64,000 nt of DNA, taken from the NCBI RefSeq assembly GCF_010389155.1, contig NC_057765.1, positions 28,956,980 to 29,020,979 of the forward strand. Reading direction: 5' to 3'. The position numbers and the translations under genes are program-made. Shown here piece after piece: positions 26,001-37,118 of the stretch. This stretch comes from Erigeron canadensis. Taxonomy: Eukaryota; Streptophyta; Magnoliopsida; Asterales; Asteraceae. Position 1 is the first letter of the stretch; the number at the start of each line of letters is the position of its first letter. Below the pieces are notes generated by a model that saw only the letters and a list, made by a program, of their open reading frames with translations, was not told where the DNA came from and did not search any database.

Positions 26001-27781
26001 GTAAGGTGATTGCTTATGCATCTAGGCAATTGAAGGTGCATGAGAAAAATTATCCGACACACGACTTAGAATTGGGAGCGGTCGTATTTGCTTTGAAATG
26101 TTGGAGACATTACTTGTATGGCACTAAAAGTGTGATCTATACCGATCACAAAAGCCTTCAACACATTTTCAATCAAAGCGAGTTGAATATGAGGGAAAGA
26201 AGATGGCTTGAACTTTTTAGTGATTATGATTGTGTTATCCGGTATCACCCGGGTAAGGCAAATGTTGTAGCCGATGCCTTGAGCCGGAAAGAACGAATAA
26301 AGCCAAGACGAATTAGAGCTATGGGACTCACTGTGATAAGGAGTGTTCGTGACTCCATCATTGAGGCTCAAAGATTGGCCACTAGGCCGGAAAACTTCAT
26401 TAATGAAGCATTACACGGCTTAGAAGAACAATTTGACAGAAAAGATGATGACGGGTTATACTTTGTTGAACGGTTGTGGATACCCGTTATTGGCGGGTGG
26501 AGATTGAAATTGGTGAATGAAGCTCATAAGTCGGCATACTCGGTTCATCCAGGTTCCGAAAAGATGTATTTTGGCTTGAGAGATCTGTATTGGTGGCCGG
26601 GAATGAAGAAAGACATTGCTAGATATGTTAGTGAATGCCTCACTTGCTTACAAGTGAAAGCCGACTACAAGAAACTGCCCGGTTTGCTAGTTCAACCGGC
26701 GACACCGAAGTGGAAATGGGAAGAAATTGCCATGGACTTCATCACGAAGTTACCTAGAACGAGTAGTGGTCGGGACACTATTTGGGTGATAGTTGACCGG
26801 TTGACTAAGTCGGCTCACTTCTTAGCCATCCGGGAAGGCGATAAGTTTGACACCATGGCACGCTTGTACATCAAAGAGGTGGTATCTAAACATGGAGTGC
26901 CGATTTCCATAATATCCGATCGGGATGCCCGATATACTTCAAAGTTCTGGAAGGCGTTCCAAGAATCCTTGGGTACTCGACTCAACATGAGTACGGTGTT
27001 CCACCCTCAAACTGATGGTCAAACTGAAAGGACGATTCAAATGCTTGAAGACATGTTACGAGCTTGCGCCATCGACTTTGGTGGCAATTGGGATGCACAT
27101 TTACCGTTGGTTGAATTCTCTTATAATAATAGCTATCATGCTAGCATTGGTATGGCGCCATTTAAAGCATTGTATGGGAGAGACTGTAGGTCACCGGTAG
27201 CTTGGGCGAAGGTTGGTGAAAGTCAACTCATTGGGCCCAAAATCGTCATTGAAACAACCAAGGTGATCTCACAAATTAAGGAAAAATTGAGAGTGGCCCG
27301 TGAAAGACAAAAGAAGTATGCTAACGTTAGAAGACGACCTCTCGAATTCGAAGTTGGTGATTTTGTTTTGTTGAAAGTGTCCCCGTGGAAAGGTGTAGTT
27401 CGGTTTGTGAAACGTGGTAAGTTGGGCCCGAGATACATTGGCCCCTTTAAAATCCTTCAACGAATCGGCCCGGTAGCTTATCGATTGGAACTTCCTCAAA
27501 GCTTGAGTGGAGTTCATAACGTCTTCCATGTTTGTAATCTTAGGAAGTGTTTGGCCGACCCGACTCTCCATGTGCCTCTTGAGGAAATCCGGGTCGATAA
27601 GACGTTGAAATTTGTGGAAGAACCGATTGAGATTCTAGACCGTCAAACTAAAAAGCTTAAGAACACTCGGTATACTCTCGTTAAAGTAAGATGGCGAGCT
27701 AGACGTGGACCCGAATTTACTTGGGTACGTGAGGACTCAATGAAAGCAAAGTATCCTCATTTGTTTGACGAATCTAGTTAG
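23051..27781 (+). pseudogene. gag-pol of gypsy element 1, three nonsense codons
   Basis: One reading frame covers gag and pol. The ATG at 23051 (MVRPKRV) is preferred to the upstream non-ATG opening. In order: a Gly/Arg-rich N-terminus, an acidic Glu/Asn-rich segment, the gag capsid region (LEWWNEEV), two CCHC knuckles ([14 protein letters not shown] and [14 protein letters not shown]), aspartic protease (FDSGAD), reverse transcriptase ([14 protein letters not shown]), RNase H ([17 protein letters not shown]), an HHCC zinc finger (HPGSEK, CLTCLQ), integrase core ([26 protein letters not shown]) and a chromodomain-like end ([18 protein letters not shown]). Stops at 25751-25753, 25811-25813 and 25880-25882 interrupt RT/RNase H; all are TAA in the same frame, where the second gypsy copy has CAA. 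The rest of the frame is open, so the damage is recent. Confidence 0.93.
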
Positions 27782-27805
27782 ATTTAAATTTCGGGACGAA
27801 ATCCC

Positions 27806-27821
27806 TTTAACGGAGGAATGA
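27806..27821 (+). promoter_or_regulatory. Polypurine tract of gypsy element 1
   Basis: The purine-rich ACGGAGGAATGA ends immediately before the 3' LTR, the usual position for second-strand priming. The second element has AAGGGGGAAATGA at the same place (47717-47729). Confidence 0.75.
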
Positions 27822-29507
27822 TGTAACATTCGTGATTTTTGACCTTGTTTGACTTGTAATTAAACGTTATTATGTGTAAACGATTTCGTGAATTAATATA
27901 AATTATTGAACATTTTGATGTGTTTCAACGTAACGTTGAGTTTAAATGTGTTTACGGGTTCATTTTGGCGTTTAAATGGATAACGTTTAGCTATTTGTCG
28001 AATTTAGCGGAGCGGGGCCTCAAAAAAGAGACCCCTTGGCCGTCCCCCCCCCCCCCCCCCCCCCATCCCTCTCTTCTTCTTTCTTTTCTTATCCTTTCAT
28101 TCTCTCTCACACTCTCATTAACTCTCATTTCCTTCCTTTTACCAACCAAGAACACCACCATAAATTCTTCATTTAATCCTCCCAAGTCTTATATTGTTAG
28201 TGTTTAAATTACTAAATCTCATAATAATAACAACTATATCATCAAATAATCCAAGAAATTATCAAGTTTCAATAGTTCATCCACTTTAGGGCTCCAAAAA
28301 CGGATTTGATGTTGTAGGTTACCGGTCGACTTTTAATGATTCAAAACTTGTTTATTAGTCTTATATCATCATTCTAAGGTCAACAAAATTGGTTAAACAC
28401 ATTTTTAAACACTTTGATTTTCAAGTCAAATTTTGGTGCTAAGTCATTGAACCGCTTTTGACCAAATCCCTTCCTTTATCAATAAATGTTCTTGAATCAC
28501 TTCTAAGACAACTCTGGGAGTTAATTTAAGTTACATGCCATCTATGAAACCCTAATTAGGGTTTAGCTTACCGCGTAATAATGCGTATATTATATATAAT
28601 GGTAGGTTGTGGACACATGGCGGACATTGAACATCTATAAACTCACCTTAGCTCGATCTTAACTACTTTTGCCGAACAAGGTGAGTTTCGTAGCCCTAGG
28701 TTTACGTTATTTGGGGTGGAAAGTGTACTCGTTTGTTAAATGCTTGTTAGTTGATATGATTGATTATGATATTGAACGAGATGATGATTACTTACTTGTT
28801 TTGCTTGTTCACGTGATTGCATGTGTTATGATTACGCATTGTTCATCATGTAAGTCATGCCGGTTTATTACGCATTATTTATTATGTAAGTCGTGCCAGG
28901 AACGTATTTTTACGCATTGTTTATCATGTAAGTCGTGTCGGTTACTACGCATTATTCATTATGTAAGTCGTGTCAGGAAACGTATTTTATGCATTGTTTA
29001 TCATGTAAGTCGTGCCAGTTATCAATATTGTTAAACGTTGACTTGTGTTGATTTGTGTGGACATGATTAGGTATACTAATCCTCGTGTAACGTTAACGGT
29101 TGCTATCCCGACACATTTGATCTCTTTATCTAAACCTACGAACTCACCAACTTTATGTTGACACGTTTTAGTACACTTTTCAGTTGATCAGGTAATTGGA
29201 AGACGTGTCAGTTGATGATTGATGGTTTGCATGCTAGGATTGGACTTGGACTTACTGTGGATTTGTGATTCATTATCCCCGCTTATGGGTTATGCTTAGG
29301 ATCATATGCCATCTTTTGTACTCTCTTTTGTAAACGTTTGATGATCGTGCTCCTTATGCATTTTTGAATGGTCTTGGACTTGTATTTGATTAAATTGTAT
29401 GGATTACCAATCCTTTTAATGCATCTAGATTTGTCTCTACTTAATTTCCATGTCATGCTGTGCTTTTCTTGTGATATCCTATTATTCCGCCTTGTTAAGG
29501 TGTTACA
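27822..29507 (+). repeat. 3' LTR of gypsy element 1 (1686 bp, internally deleted)
   Basis: Matches the 5' LTR throughout except for a missing block of about 390 bp at the junction near 28318 (GTTGTAGGT followed directly by TACCGGTCGAC) and a run of about 18-20 C near 28046-28065 where the 5' LTR has a mixed C/T/A sequence. Confidence 0.95.
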
Positions 29508-29512
29508 AAAAG

Positions 29513-30053
29513 TGCTCGGCCAGTAAAACCCCTTGAGCCGGCTCGAAAAAGACAGAAACCGAGATAACAGTCCATGGCCTTAATTTTCTATAACGGTTTA
29601 TGGGTCAGCCCTGGGCTATCAGCTAAATACCCATAGGCTTGAATAATGGTGGTTGCATACAAAACTACACATTGTAAGGCCTGTGCTTATAAGGAGGACC
29701 GTCCTCCAGCTTCTTCCCTGTCACATCAGCATCACATAACTCAGGACTCCTCTCAAAACACTCACTGTTTATTAGGACAGCTTCTTCAGAACTTCTTCTC
29801 CACATCATCAATTAATTATAATTTATCTCAAACACACAAATACACCTATATATACCCCACACATATATATAAAAAAAAATAAGAAAAGGAAAAACATGGC
29901 TGCCTGGACCACATGGAGCGTCCACAATATTCTTGTGGAAGACTTTTATGGAAGACGCATCAAAAAGGAAGATTGGTATCAATAAGCGTCTGGCGTCTTG
30001 GACGTTTAGGACGCAAGCCAAAGACGGCTATAAGCACCGCCCTAAGTTTGCTC
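29513..30053. other. Gene-like remnant with TATA, leader and short ORF; no recognised product
   Basis: After the target duplication there is CTTATAAGGAGG near 29688, a CT-rich leader-like stretch, and an ATG at 29896 (context AAACATGGC) that opens only 29 codons (MAAWTTWSVHNILVED...) before TAA at 29983. I do not recognise the peptide. It could be the start of a decayed gene. Confidence 0.3.
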
Positions 30054-30942
30054 ATGAAAGTTTCTATTTTCGTGTTTAATAAAAACATAGAATATGTTAT
30101 ATCTTTGATGCTTTCCATGCAAAACTCACTATTATAAAGAGTCTCAAAATCTCTTGTTATTCATTCATACGTCAAGAAAGAAAAGCATACATCAAGCATA
30201 TGAAAAAAAAAACAAGAGAATTCGCTTCTCCTCGTTCTCATTCAAGAGCAAGGTACACAATCCTTATTGTTTACAAGTCGAGTTTAGCCACGATAATATG
30301 TATCTAAGCAAGAGTTAAATGGATGTTATATATAAATCTGTATGCATTGTTTTCTCACTTAAACAATTAATCATTGTTATTCAACTTGTTAGATAGTTCT
30401 TGGTTAGGTATTAATACAAGATACATTATTTTTGCTCTTTTGATTTGTGATACATTATTTTTGCTCTTTTGATTTGTAATTGACCTAGTTTTTCTTGATA
30501 AAAGTAGCAAGAATTACATCTTTTTCTCAAAAGCAACTGGTGACATATCATAAAAGCACAATAATGTATCATTTCATAATACTAAATCAAGAACTATCTA
30601 ACAAATAAATAACAACGATTTAAACTTTTAAGTTAGATAGCGATGCATAAAGTTGCATATATATACCACATCATTAAAATTCTTGCTTGGTATAATAGAT
30701 GTTAGTGCAGTTAAAATCGACTTGAAAACAATACGTATTACGGATTGTGTACCTTGGTTTTGATGGGCGGGGGAACGCGCGCAGACTTCGAATGAGAACG
30801 AACTTTATCTTGTTTGTTTTTACCTTTGCTTGATTATGAACAAACATACCAAAGACTTTGAGACTATGAAGGTGAGTTTGCCCAAAAACCATAAAAGATA
30901 TAATATTTCATGTTTATTAGAAATGAAAATAGGAAAGTTTCA
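30054..30942. repeat. Large inverted duplication, arms about 400 bp
   Basis: The left arm, from ATGAAAGTTTC at 30054 through AAGGTACACAATCC at 30249 to GTTAGATAGTTCTTG near 30395, is repeated in reverse on the right (CAAGAACTATCTAAC near 30590, GGATTGTGTACCTTG at 30743, GAAAGTTTCAT at 30932). Similarity is roughly 75-90 percent with small indels. The loop contains a 29-bp direct duplication GATACATTATTTTTGCTC... (30420-30477). No ORF of note. A third, single copy of the inner arm lies at 19893-20028. Confidence 0.8.
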
Positions 30943-30945
30943 TAA

Positions 30946-31500
30946 ATAAACTTTTAATTCATAGTTTTGTACGCAACAACCATGATTCGAGCCTTTGGTT
31001 TTTCAGTTGGGCCAGCTAAGGCCTGACTCGCAACCCGATTGTCTAGAAAATTCAGGCCCATGGACCAAACAGGTGATCAACGGGTACTCAGCTTCTGGCT
31101 TTTCTAGGCAGGTTCAACAAGATTCATAGACACCCCATTTAAAAATACAATGAATATTTGAATTTGATCTTTTGATGTTTGTATGCTACCAAGTAACTAG
31201 TGTTCAATTTGCACCAACAATCCAACAATCTAAAGAATGTTTATTTAATAAGGTCATGGCATTACCACACAGATTTACAGATAGATAGTGCACTAGTGCT
31301 TGTGAACTACTTTTGTAACTTTATAGTTCTTAATGATCGTGTATATACAATGTTCCAAACCGTTAAAATATGTTTGTAGTCTAACCCGGACTAAACCCAC
31401 CCACTAAAATACAGGCGAGTCCTCAGGTCACGTTTGCATACCGGTCCAATCCTCGCCTATTTTGGCTAGGTTTAGGCTCATGATTAGACTTGGCAATGTA
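30946..31500. other. Intergenic, nothing recognised
   Basis: No gene or clear element. GGTCAAAAC-type and GGGCC-type fragments common in repeats of this window occur near 31010-31110 and 31380-31450. Confidence 0.5.
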
Positions 31501-31503
31501 TGC

Positions 31504-31646
31504 GGTGAATGTATCCCGTTTAGAAAAAGTAAAGTGGTGACTCATTACGAAAATCAAGTCTTTCACATCTATTACTTTGGCAGCCATATCACCATATGTG
31601 ATAGATGTGAAAGACTTGATTCCCGTAATCGTTCGCTACATTCACC
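31504..31646. other. miRNA-precursor-like hairpin
   Basis: Two 32-nt arms, 31544-31575 and 31598-31629, are complementary at 29 positions plus one G-U (core AATCAAGTCTTTCACATCTA), with a loop of 22 nt. An outer 10-bp pair, GGTGAATGTA (31504-31513) with TACATTCACC (31637-31646), extends the fold across an unequal internal loop. The overlapping ORF at 31462-31719 is not credible. It could equally be a small MITE. Confidence 0.5.
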
Positions 31647-31964
31647 GTGTACACCGTCATATTACCTTCGATACATTGAGTCACTTAAGCTTTTGATGTT
31701 TAGCCTCTTCATATTTTAAAAATTACAGAGCCTTCATCTTCAGAAGCTTGTTAATTAACATAAAGTGTCTTTGCTATATTCACTAAAAAATTTCTAAAAC
31801 CATTGCATTGCCAAAATAATTTTACTTAAAATTATAATGAATCTTTTTATCTGCCGTTGTTTGCTATTTTATATACTTATACTACCTAAACCTTCATCCC
31901 TCATTTTTTTTTTATCATTAATTGTTAAGGTGTTATGTTATTTATTTAGATTAATAATTGTTTT

Positions 31965-32205
31965 TAACCACCGGGTTAAACCCTAGTACCCAGGGGTGTT
32001 TCACTAAACATTTTATGCGGGACCCCGGGGAGTTTACTCCAAGGTCTCGAGTTCGAGCCTTGTTAGGTTCTCCTCGACGGTATTTTCCAATTAAGGAGGT
32101 GGTATGGTGAGAAAGACAATTTAAGATCCGCTTAGTGTGAGACCATTTCGTTGTGCGATTAGCACACATCATACGCGGTTGAGGTAAAATTCACTTGTCA
32201 AAAAA
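31965..32205 (+). mobile_element. tRNA-derived SINE with 17-bp target duplication
   Basis: A 241-bp element flanked by perfect 17-bp repeats AGATTAATAATTGTTTT (31948-31964 and 32206-32222) and ending in an A-tract (CAAAAAA). A B-box-like GAGTTCGAGCC lies near 32051. The minus-strand ORF over it is incidental. Confidence 0.85.
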
Positions 32206-32467
32206 AGATTAATAATTGTTTTATAATTCATTTTATATTACAAATGAAAAAAGATTTTATTTATTTAGATAAATAATTGTTTCATAATGCATTGTATATT
32301 GTCATTATAAAACAAGTACTCCCTTCATCTCCGTTCCATATTAGTTCGTGTTTGACTTGTGAGGTTTTTTTCCTCTCAATTTTGACCCTGAAAATCTTCA
32401 TTTATGTTATATAATAGCTAATGAAAATAATATCAACAAAAAGTATATTTAAAACTTAATTTCTATA

Positions 32468-32844
32468 TCTATATTATTTATATAAACAAACTACCCTCCT
32501 AAAAATTAATATTCAACCTTTAAAGTCTCTAATTTACCTTTTTAATCTATACTACCATCAAAACGTTATCCTTGAAATTTCAAAAATACCCTTAGAAAAA
32601 AGCTTGCGCGCCCTTCCCTTCCCTGAAGTTGCTCACATAGTCTACCAAAAAAACACATATGCGTTACTGAGTTTAATAATCGATCAACTTAATTACGTTC
32701 ACTCTAAAACAATAACGGCAGTTTGCACTTTCTACTGGACTAAGAAACACTTGAGTTGAATCATATATTCATATAATAACACAGTACCGCTACTTAACCA
32801 ATGTTTTTCTTATGCCTCGCCACATCGCGCGGGTACAAGGCTAG
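32468..32844 (+). mobile_element. Non-autonomous Helitron, first of a tandem pair
   Basis: Starts TCTATATTATTTATATAAAC after A (32467); ends with a GC-rich CGCCACATCGCGCGGG stretch and CTAG (32841-32844) before T. 377 bp, no ORF. Confidence 0.75.
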
Positions 32845-33213
32845 TTTTATTATAAATAAACTACATCCGCTCTTTTCAATTTTCTACCTTTAAAATACCC
32901 AAAATACCCTTAATTTTCAACACAATCTTAACTCATGCTAAATCTACATAATATATCCCAAAAATATTTTTCAACCATATTTATCCAAACTATCTACTGT
33001 ATCTTTTTTATTCATTGATTTAAATATTTCCACCTAATATCTCTATAATAGTCTTAATAAAAATATTTACAAAGGATACATCCCTTAACCATAAAATAAT
33101 TACACTACCATTTACATCAATTACTTTTAGATTAATAATCACATTGTTACCACCACCGTCATCATCACCACCCGTTGCCGCTACCGCCGCCCCATTGCGT
33201 AGGTACCATCTCC
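32845..33213 (+). mobile_element. Non-autonomous Helitron, second of a tandem pair (degenerate)
   Basis: Begins directly at the end of the first element with a related 5' sequence (TTTATTATAAATAAACTA) and ends after CCGCCGCCCCATTGCGTAGG with CTCCT in place of CTAGT. Its body resembles the minus-strand copies at 5771 and 7027. Confidence 0.55.
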
Positions 33214-33510
33214 TATACTTTATAGTTTATATGAAGTGAAATTTTTACAGTCAAAATTAAAAGCAAAAAAAACTTGATAAGTCAACATTGTACATTTAAT
33301 ATGGGACAGAAAAATCATTAGAATAAAACAAATAAAGCAAAATATTAGAAATTGGTTCATTATAAAATAATATCCCAAAAACTAAAAAAACAAAAACATA
33401 TAAACTTAGATGTAAAGATATTCATGATACAAAACAACTTTTATTTAAACAATAATCATTTTACATATTTTACTTTTATTTATAAACATTATTTATAAGA
33501 ATTAGATAAA

Positions 33511-34810
33511 AATACATTTTTAGTATTGATGTTGTCAAAATTTTCATTTATAGTCTTTAGGTGAAGAAATTACAAATAATATCAAGAAGTTGGTTACTTT
33601 TTTTCATTTTTGATTATAAGCACATACGCCGTTTGTTGTTCCGTTAACGACCCCACGTGATCAACACGTGAGGATATCAAAAATGAAAATATTCTCATTT
33701 ATAGACTATAAGGAAAATTTTGACAATTTCAGGTAAAAAAATATAACTTTCTCCAAAAATAATTACGGTTTGAAGAGTTTATTTAGTTATTTTAAAACAT
33801 TTAAACTTGGAGTTTTATCTACATTGTATTATAACATATATACGTTTTATTAATTTTTAAAAAAAAATAAAATTAAGGTTAATTTATAAACATCCAAATA
33901 CATTGTTAATAAAAAAAAAACCCTCATAAAATGTACAACTTTTGAACAACTTAAAAATATATGGAAATGACTTGGTTTGAACTTTGAACGGAGTTTGATG
34001 ACGTCAAACTCGATCTATCTGAATAGACTGTAAGCCATAAGCATAAAAATACCTAAGTTATAATGCATTTGTATTTTATCAAACTTTGAAATTAAAGATA
34101 AAGGTTTGATAAAGCATAAGTCGATTTATACTCAACTTGCTGATCTTCTTAGCTTTATCGTGTAACAATTAAATTCGGCTTCTAAGTCTATGATTGTTGA
34201 GGCAATTATGTATATTATTTAACGATAGATTTGGAAGTTCTCAATAAAGAAATCTTCCGACCTATAATAAGACGCGATAAAGTTGTTGACAACTTATACA
34301 TTCAATAAGGTTTTCTTTATTATCAATATATTTATGACATAACCTTAAAATGTTTTAAAAATAGTATTCATATATATGTTATAATATAATGTTGATAAAA
34401 AAAACTTAAGGTTTTAAAATAATTAAATAAACTCTTGAAATACCACATTTTTATGCCTAAAAGGTTTTCTTTATTATCAGTATATTTATGACATAACCTT
34501 AAAATTGTTTTAAAAATAGTATTTATATATATATGTTATAATATAATGTTGATAAAAAAAACTTTATAAACTCTTTAAATACCACATCTTTATACCTAAA
34601 ATTCCCAAAGTTTTCACTTATTATTTTATAGTCTTAAAGTGGGAAAATTTCTATTTTTATAGTCACTTGTAGGCATTAATGAAAAAACAACGGACATATG
34701 TGTTTGATAAAAAAATAAAAATAATAAACAACTTCTTGAGATTATCTTATAATTTCTTCATTTAAAAATCATAAATGAAATTTTCGACAATTTCACATAC
34801 TAAAAATATA
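33511..34810. mobile_element. Probable Mutator-like foldback element
   Basis: The left end (TTTTTAGTATTGATGTTGTC and on) is matched in reverse by the right end (GACAATTTCACATACTAAAAA), with about 200 bp of arm similarity including TTCATTTATAG and GAAGAAATTA blocks. The target duplication could not be resolved. No ORF. Confidence 0.5.
34308..34602 (+). repeat. Tandem duplication of about 150 bp
   Basis: AGGTTTTCTTTATTATCA through to ACCACATTTTTATGCCTAA at 34309-34459 is repeated at 34460-34602 with a few substitutions and a 15-20 bp deletion. Confidence 0.8.
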
Positions 34811-34826
34811 GTTTTTTTTAAAATTA

Positions 34827-36222
34827 GAACGAATTGCATTTTTGGTCCCTGTGTTATCACACATTTTGCAAGTTTAATACAAACATGTGCAAAGTTGCGA
34901 AACGCATCCCTGTCATATCACACATGTTGCAATTTTGGTCCAACAGTAACCTTCCGTCTATTTTCTACCGTTAATGACATCATGTACCTCTCACGTGAGG
35001 GCTAACAGTAACAATGACTATTCTTGCAACTCACCCAAATATATAAACGTGGTAATAAAACTTAATTTATTTTAAAAACTGTCCATGTGGTATGTTGACT
35101 GGGAAAATATATTTCATTTTAAAAAACATTGATTTATATATATATATATATAACGTGATCTCAAGCAATCAGATATCATCATCATCATACAAACCCCTTC
35201 TTCTAGCACGTCTTCGACACCGTCATCATCATATGAAAACAGATCTCTAGTGGACCAAGACCATCAACGACAGACACACACAGTGTCTCTCTCCCAAATT
35301 GGGGATCGATATACAAGGATGAAGAAGAAAATAGGTGTATGTATAGATTTAGAAGATGATCAGAAAATTGATTTTGAATATGACCAGATCCAGTTACCTC
35401 ATCTTACTACATGAATCCAAACACCTCCCAAAAACTAAAAGATAACAATCTAATACATATAAGGCATACGAATATTAATAATGATAATAGCTTTTATATT
35501 ATCCGACTTGCCGAAGACTGAGAGAGGAGGATAGAGGTGAGAAGTAATCTCATGTGGGGAAAACGAAGGAACGAAATCGAAGATTTCAACATCATCGACG
35601 GAGGAGAAGCGACCGAGAAGGACGCCGTTAACATACCCGTCGATGAGATGAGATCTATACTTTTTATTCTTTTACTTCAATTTCTTAATAAACAAAGATC
35701 TGGTATATGGTATTGTTCGTGGGTGACGAAAGGTTGAATTCTTAATGATGACGATGAACAATACCCATTTTCAAATTTTTTTATTTTTATTTTGTAACAA
35801 ATCTGATTCTTTATTTGCTCTCAAAAGTGATGTTATTTTTATTTTAACAACTTTTAGTTGTTTGGATTGTTTTTTTATACGTGTTGTATGATGAAACTTG
35901 TGTGTTGAATTCTATTTTTCAAATTTAATGTTTTACCGGAATCTGGAAAGTCATCCGAAACTGGAAAAAAATCATCGAAATCTGCTGATATATGTATTTG
36001 GGTTAGTTGCAAGAATAGTCCTCGTTTATATAAAAAGACAATATTGCCCCCCACATGAGAGGCACATGATGCCATTAACGGTAGAAAATAGACGGAAGGT
36101 TACTGTTGGACCAAAATTGCAACAGGTGTGATATGACAGGGATGCGTTTCGCAACTTTGCACATGTTTGTATCAAACTTGCAAAATGTTTGATAACACAG
36201 GGACCAAAAATACAATTCGTTC
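34827..36222. mobile_element. Mutator-like element with about 215-bp inverted ends, possibly carrying host sequence
   Basis: The ends GAACGAATTGCATTTTTGGTC and, on the other strand, GAACGAATTGTATTTTTGGTC start inverted repeats of about 215 bp. A 9-bp near-match TTAAAATTA / TAAAAATTA (34818-34826 and 36223-36231) is the likely target duplication. The 1-kb interior has no transposase. It contains a CT-rich leader-like stretch and a frame from ATG 35552 (MWGKRRNEIEDFNIIDGGE...) to 35737 that I do not recognise. Confidence 0.7.
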
Positions 36223-36549
36223 TAAAAATTATTAGGAAAAAGAATATCATACACTGAATGCATTCATCTAATATGCAATCTATGATAGATTTTTGTTTTC
36301 ATCCATCTTGTAACATATTTTTAAAAAAGATATAAATTAAAGGTTAGATTTGTAATAGATTTATTCAAAGTGTTTTAAAGGCATAGGTTATTCAAAGTCG
36401 AAGCCTCAGGCAGCCTAGTTATCATCAATTAATATATCAGTCGGTAATTCCAACATAATATTTTTATACATCATCACTGGCTTCATCTTTTTTAGTACTC
36501 GTATTATCTAAAATCAATACAAAAAAAACATTTTATGTTTGAAATAAAA

Positions 36550-36586
36550 ATATATATAATATATATATATATATATTATATATATG
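36550..36586. repeat. (AT)n microsatellite
   Basis: An almost pure AT repeat of about 37 bp. Confidence 0.9.
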
Positions 36587-36589
36587 TAA

Positions 36590-37118
36590 TCGCAAAAAAA
36601 CGGCTCTGTGAATGAACGGAATAAAAAAGCAGTTCACAGGTTCCTATAAAAATGCGAAAGGCACAAAGAGCTTGTTATTGGTTCAATCATAGCATCGACG
36701 TCGGTCATTGCCAATGGCTACCGCCGACGTGGCATCGAACCTGTTATTAACAAATTAACAACTTTCATTGGTGTATATAAGATATAAGAATATTTCATAT
36801 GAAGATTTTTTTATAAAAAAGAAAAATTGATCCGGTCGGCAAAAAGAAGTAGAATAGCATTTTCTAAAAACTAGATATCAGAAAATGAAGTAGATAGGTG
36901 AGATAATGATATAATGGAGAGGAAAGGCGGTATATATGTAGGAAGTAGGAACTGAAAAAACTATAAACCCTACTATTATGGATTTACAGTATGTCTATTT
37001 AGGTCAAAATAAGACGGCCCATCAAACTTTTCTTAAAGCCCATTTTGTGGATTGGGGCCTCTAGGCTTTCATTTTCAATTTTATTTTATGAATAACTTTT
37101 AAAAAACTGAGTATTCGT
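36590..37118. other. Intergenic, nothing recognised
   Basis: No gene. GTTCACAGGTTCCTATAAAAATG and paired CGACGTCGG / CCGCCGACGTGG motifs near 36690-36730 form a weak inverted repeat. Confidence 0.45.

Larger units (their letters stand above)
20128..29507 (+). mobile_element. Full-length Ty3/gypsy retrotransposon (chromovirus type)
   Basis: A 9.4-kb element with a perfect 5-bp target duplication AAAAG (20123-20127 and 29508-29512). LTRs are at 20128-22197 and 27822-29507. There is a primer-binding site for initiator Met tRNA, an untranslated leader of about 850 bp, one gag-pol frame (broken) and a polypurine tract. The order protease, reverse transcriptase, RNase H, integrase, chromodomain places it in the chromovirus branch, probably Tekay-like (inference). 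The LTRs differ by few point changes, which points to a recent insertion. Confidence 0.96.
32318..33309. mobile_element. Stowaway-like MITE split by two Helitrons
   Basis: The left half (32318-32467: CTCCCTTCATCTCCGTTCC, GTTTGACTTGTGAGG) and the right half (33214-33309: CAGTCAAAATTAAAAGC, ACATTTAATATGGGAC) correspond to the two ends of the intact MITE at 3760-4014. Everything between is Helitron. Confidence 0.65.
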
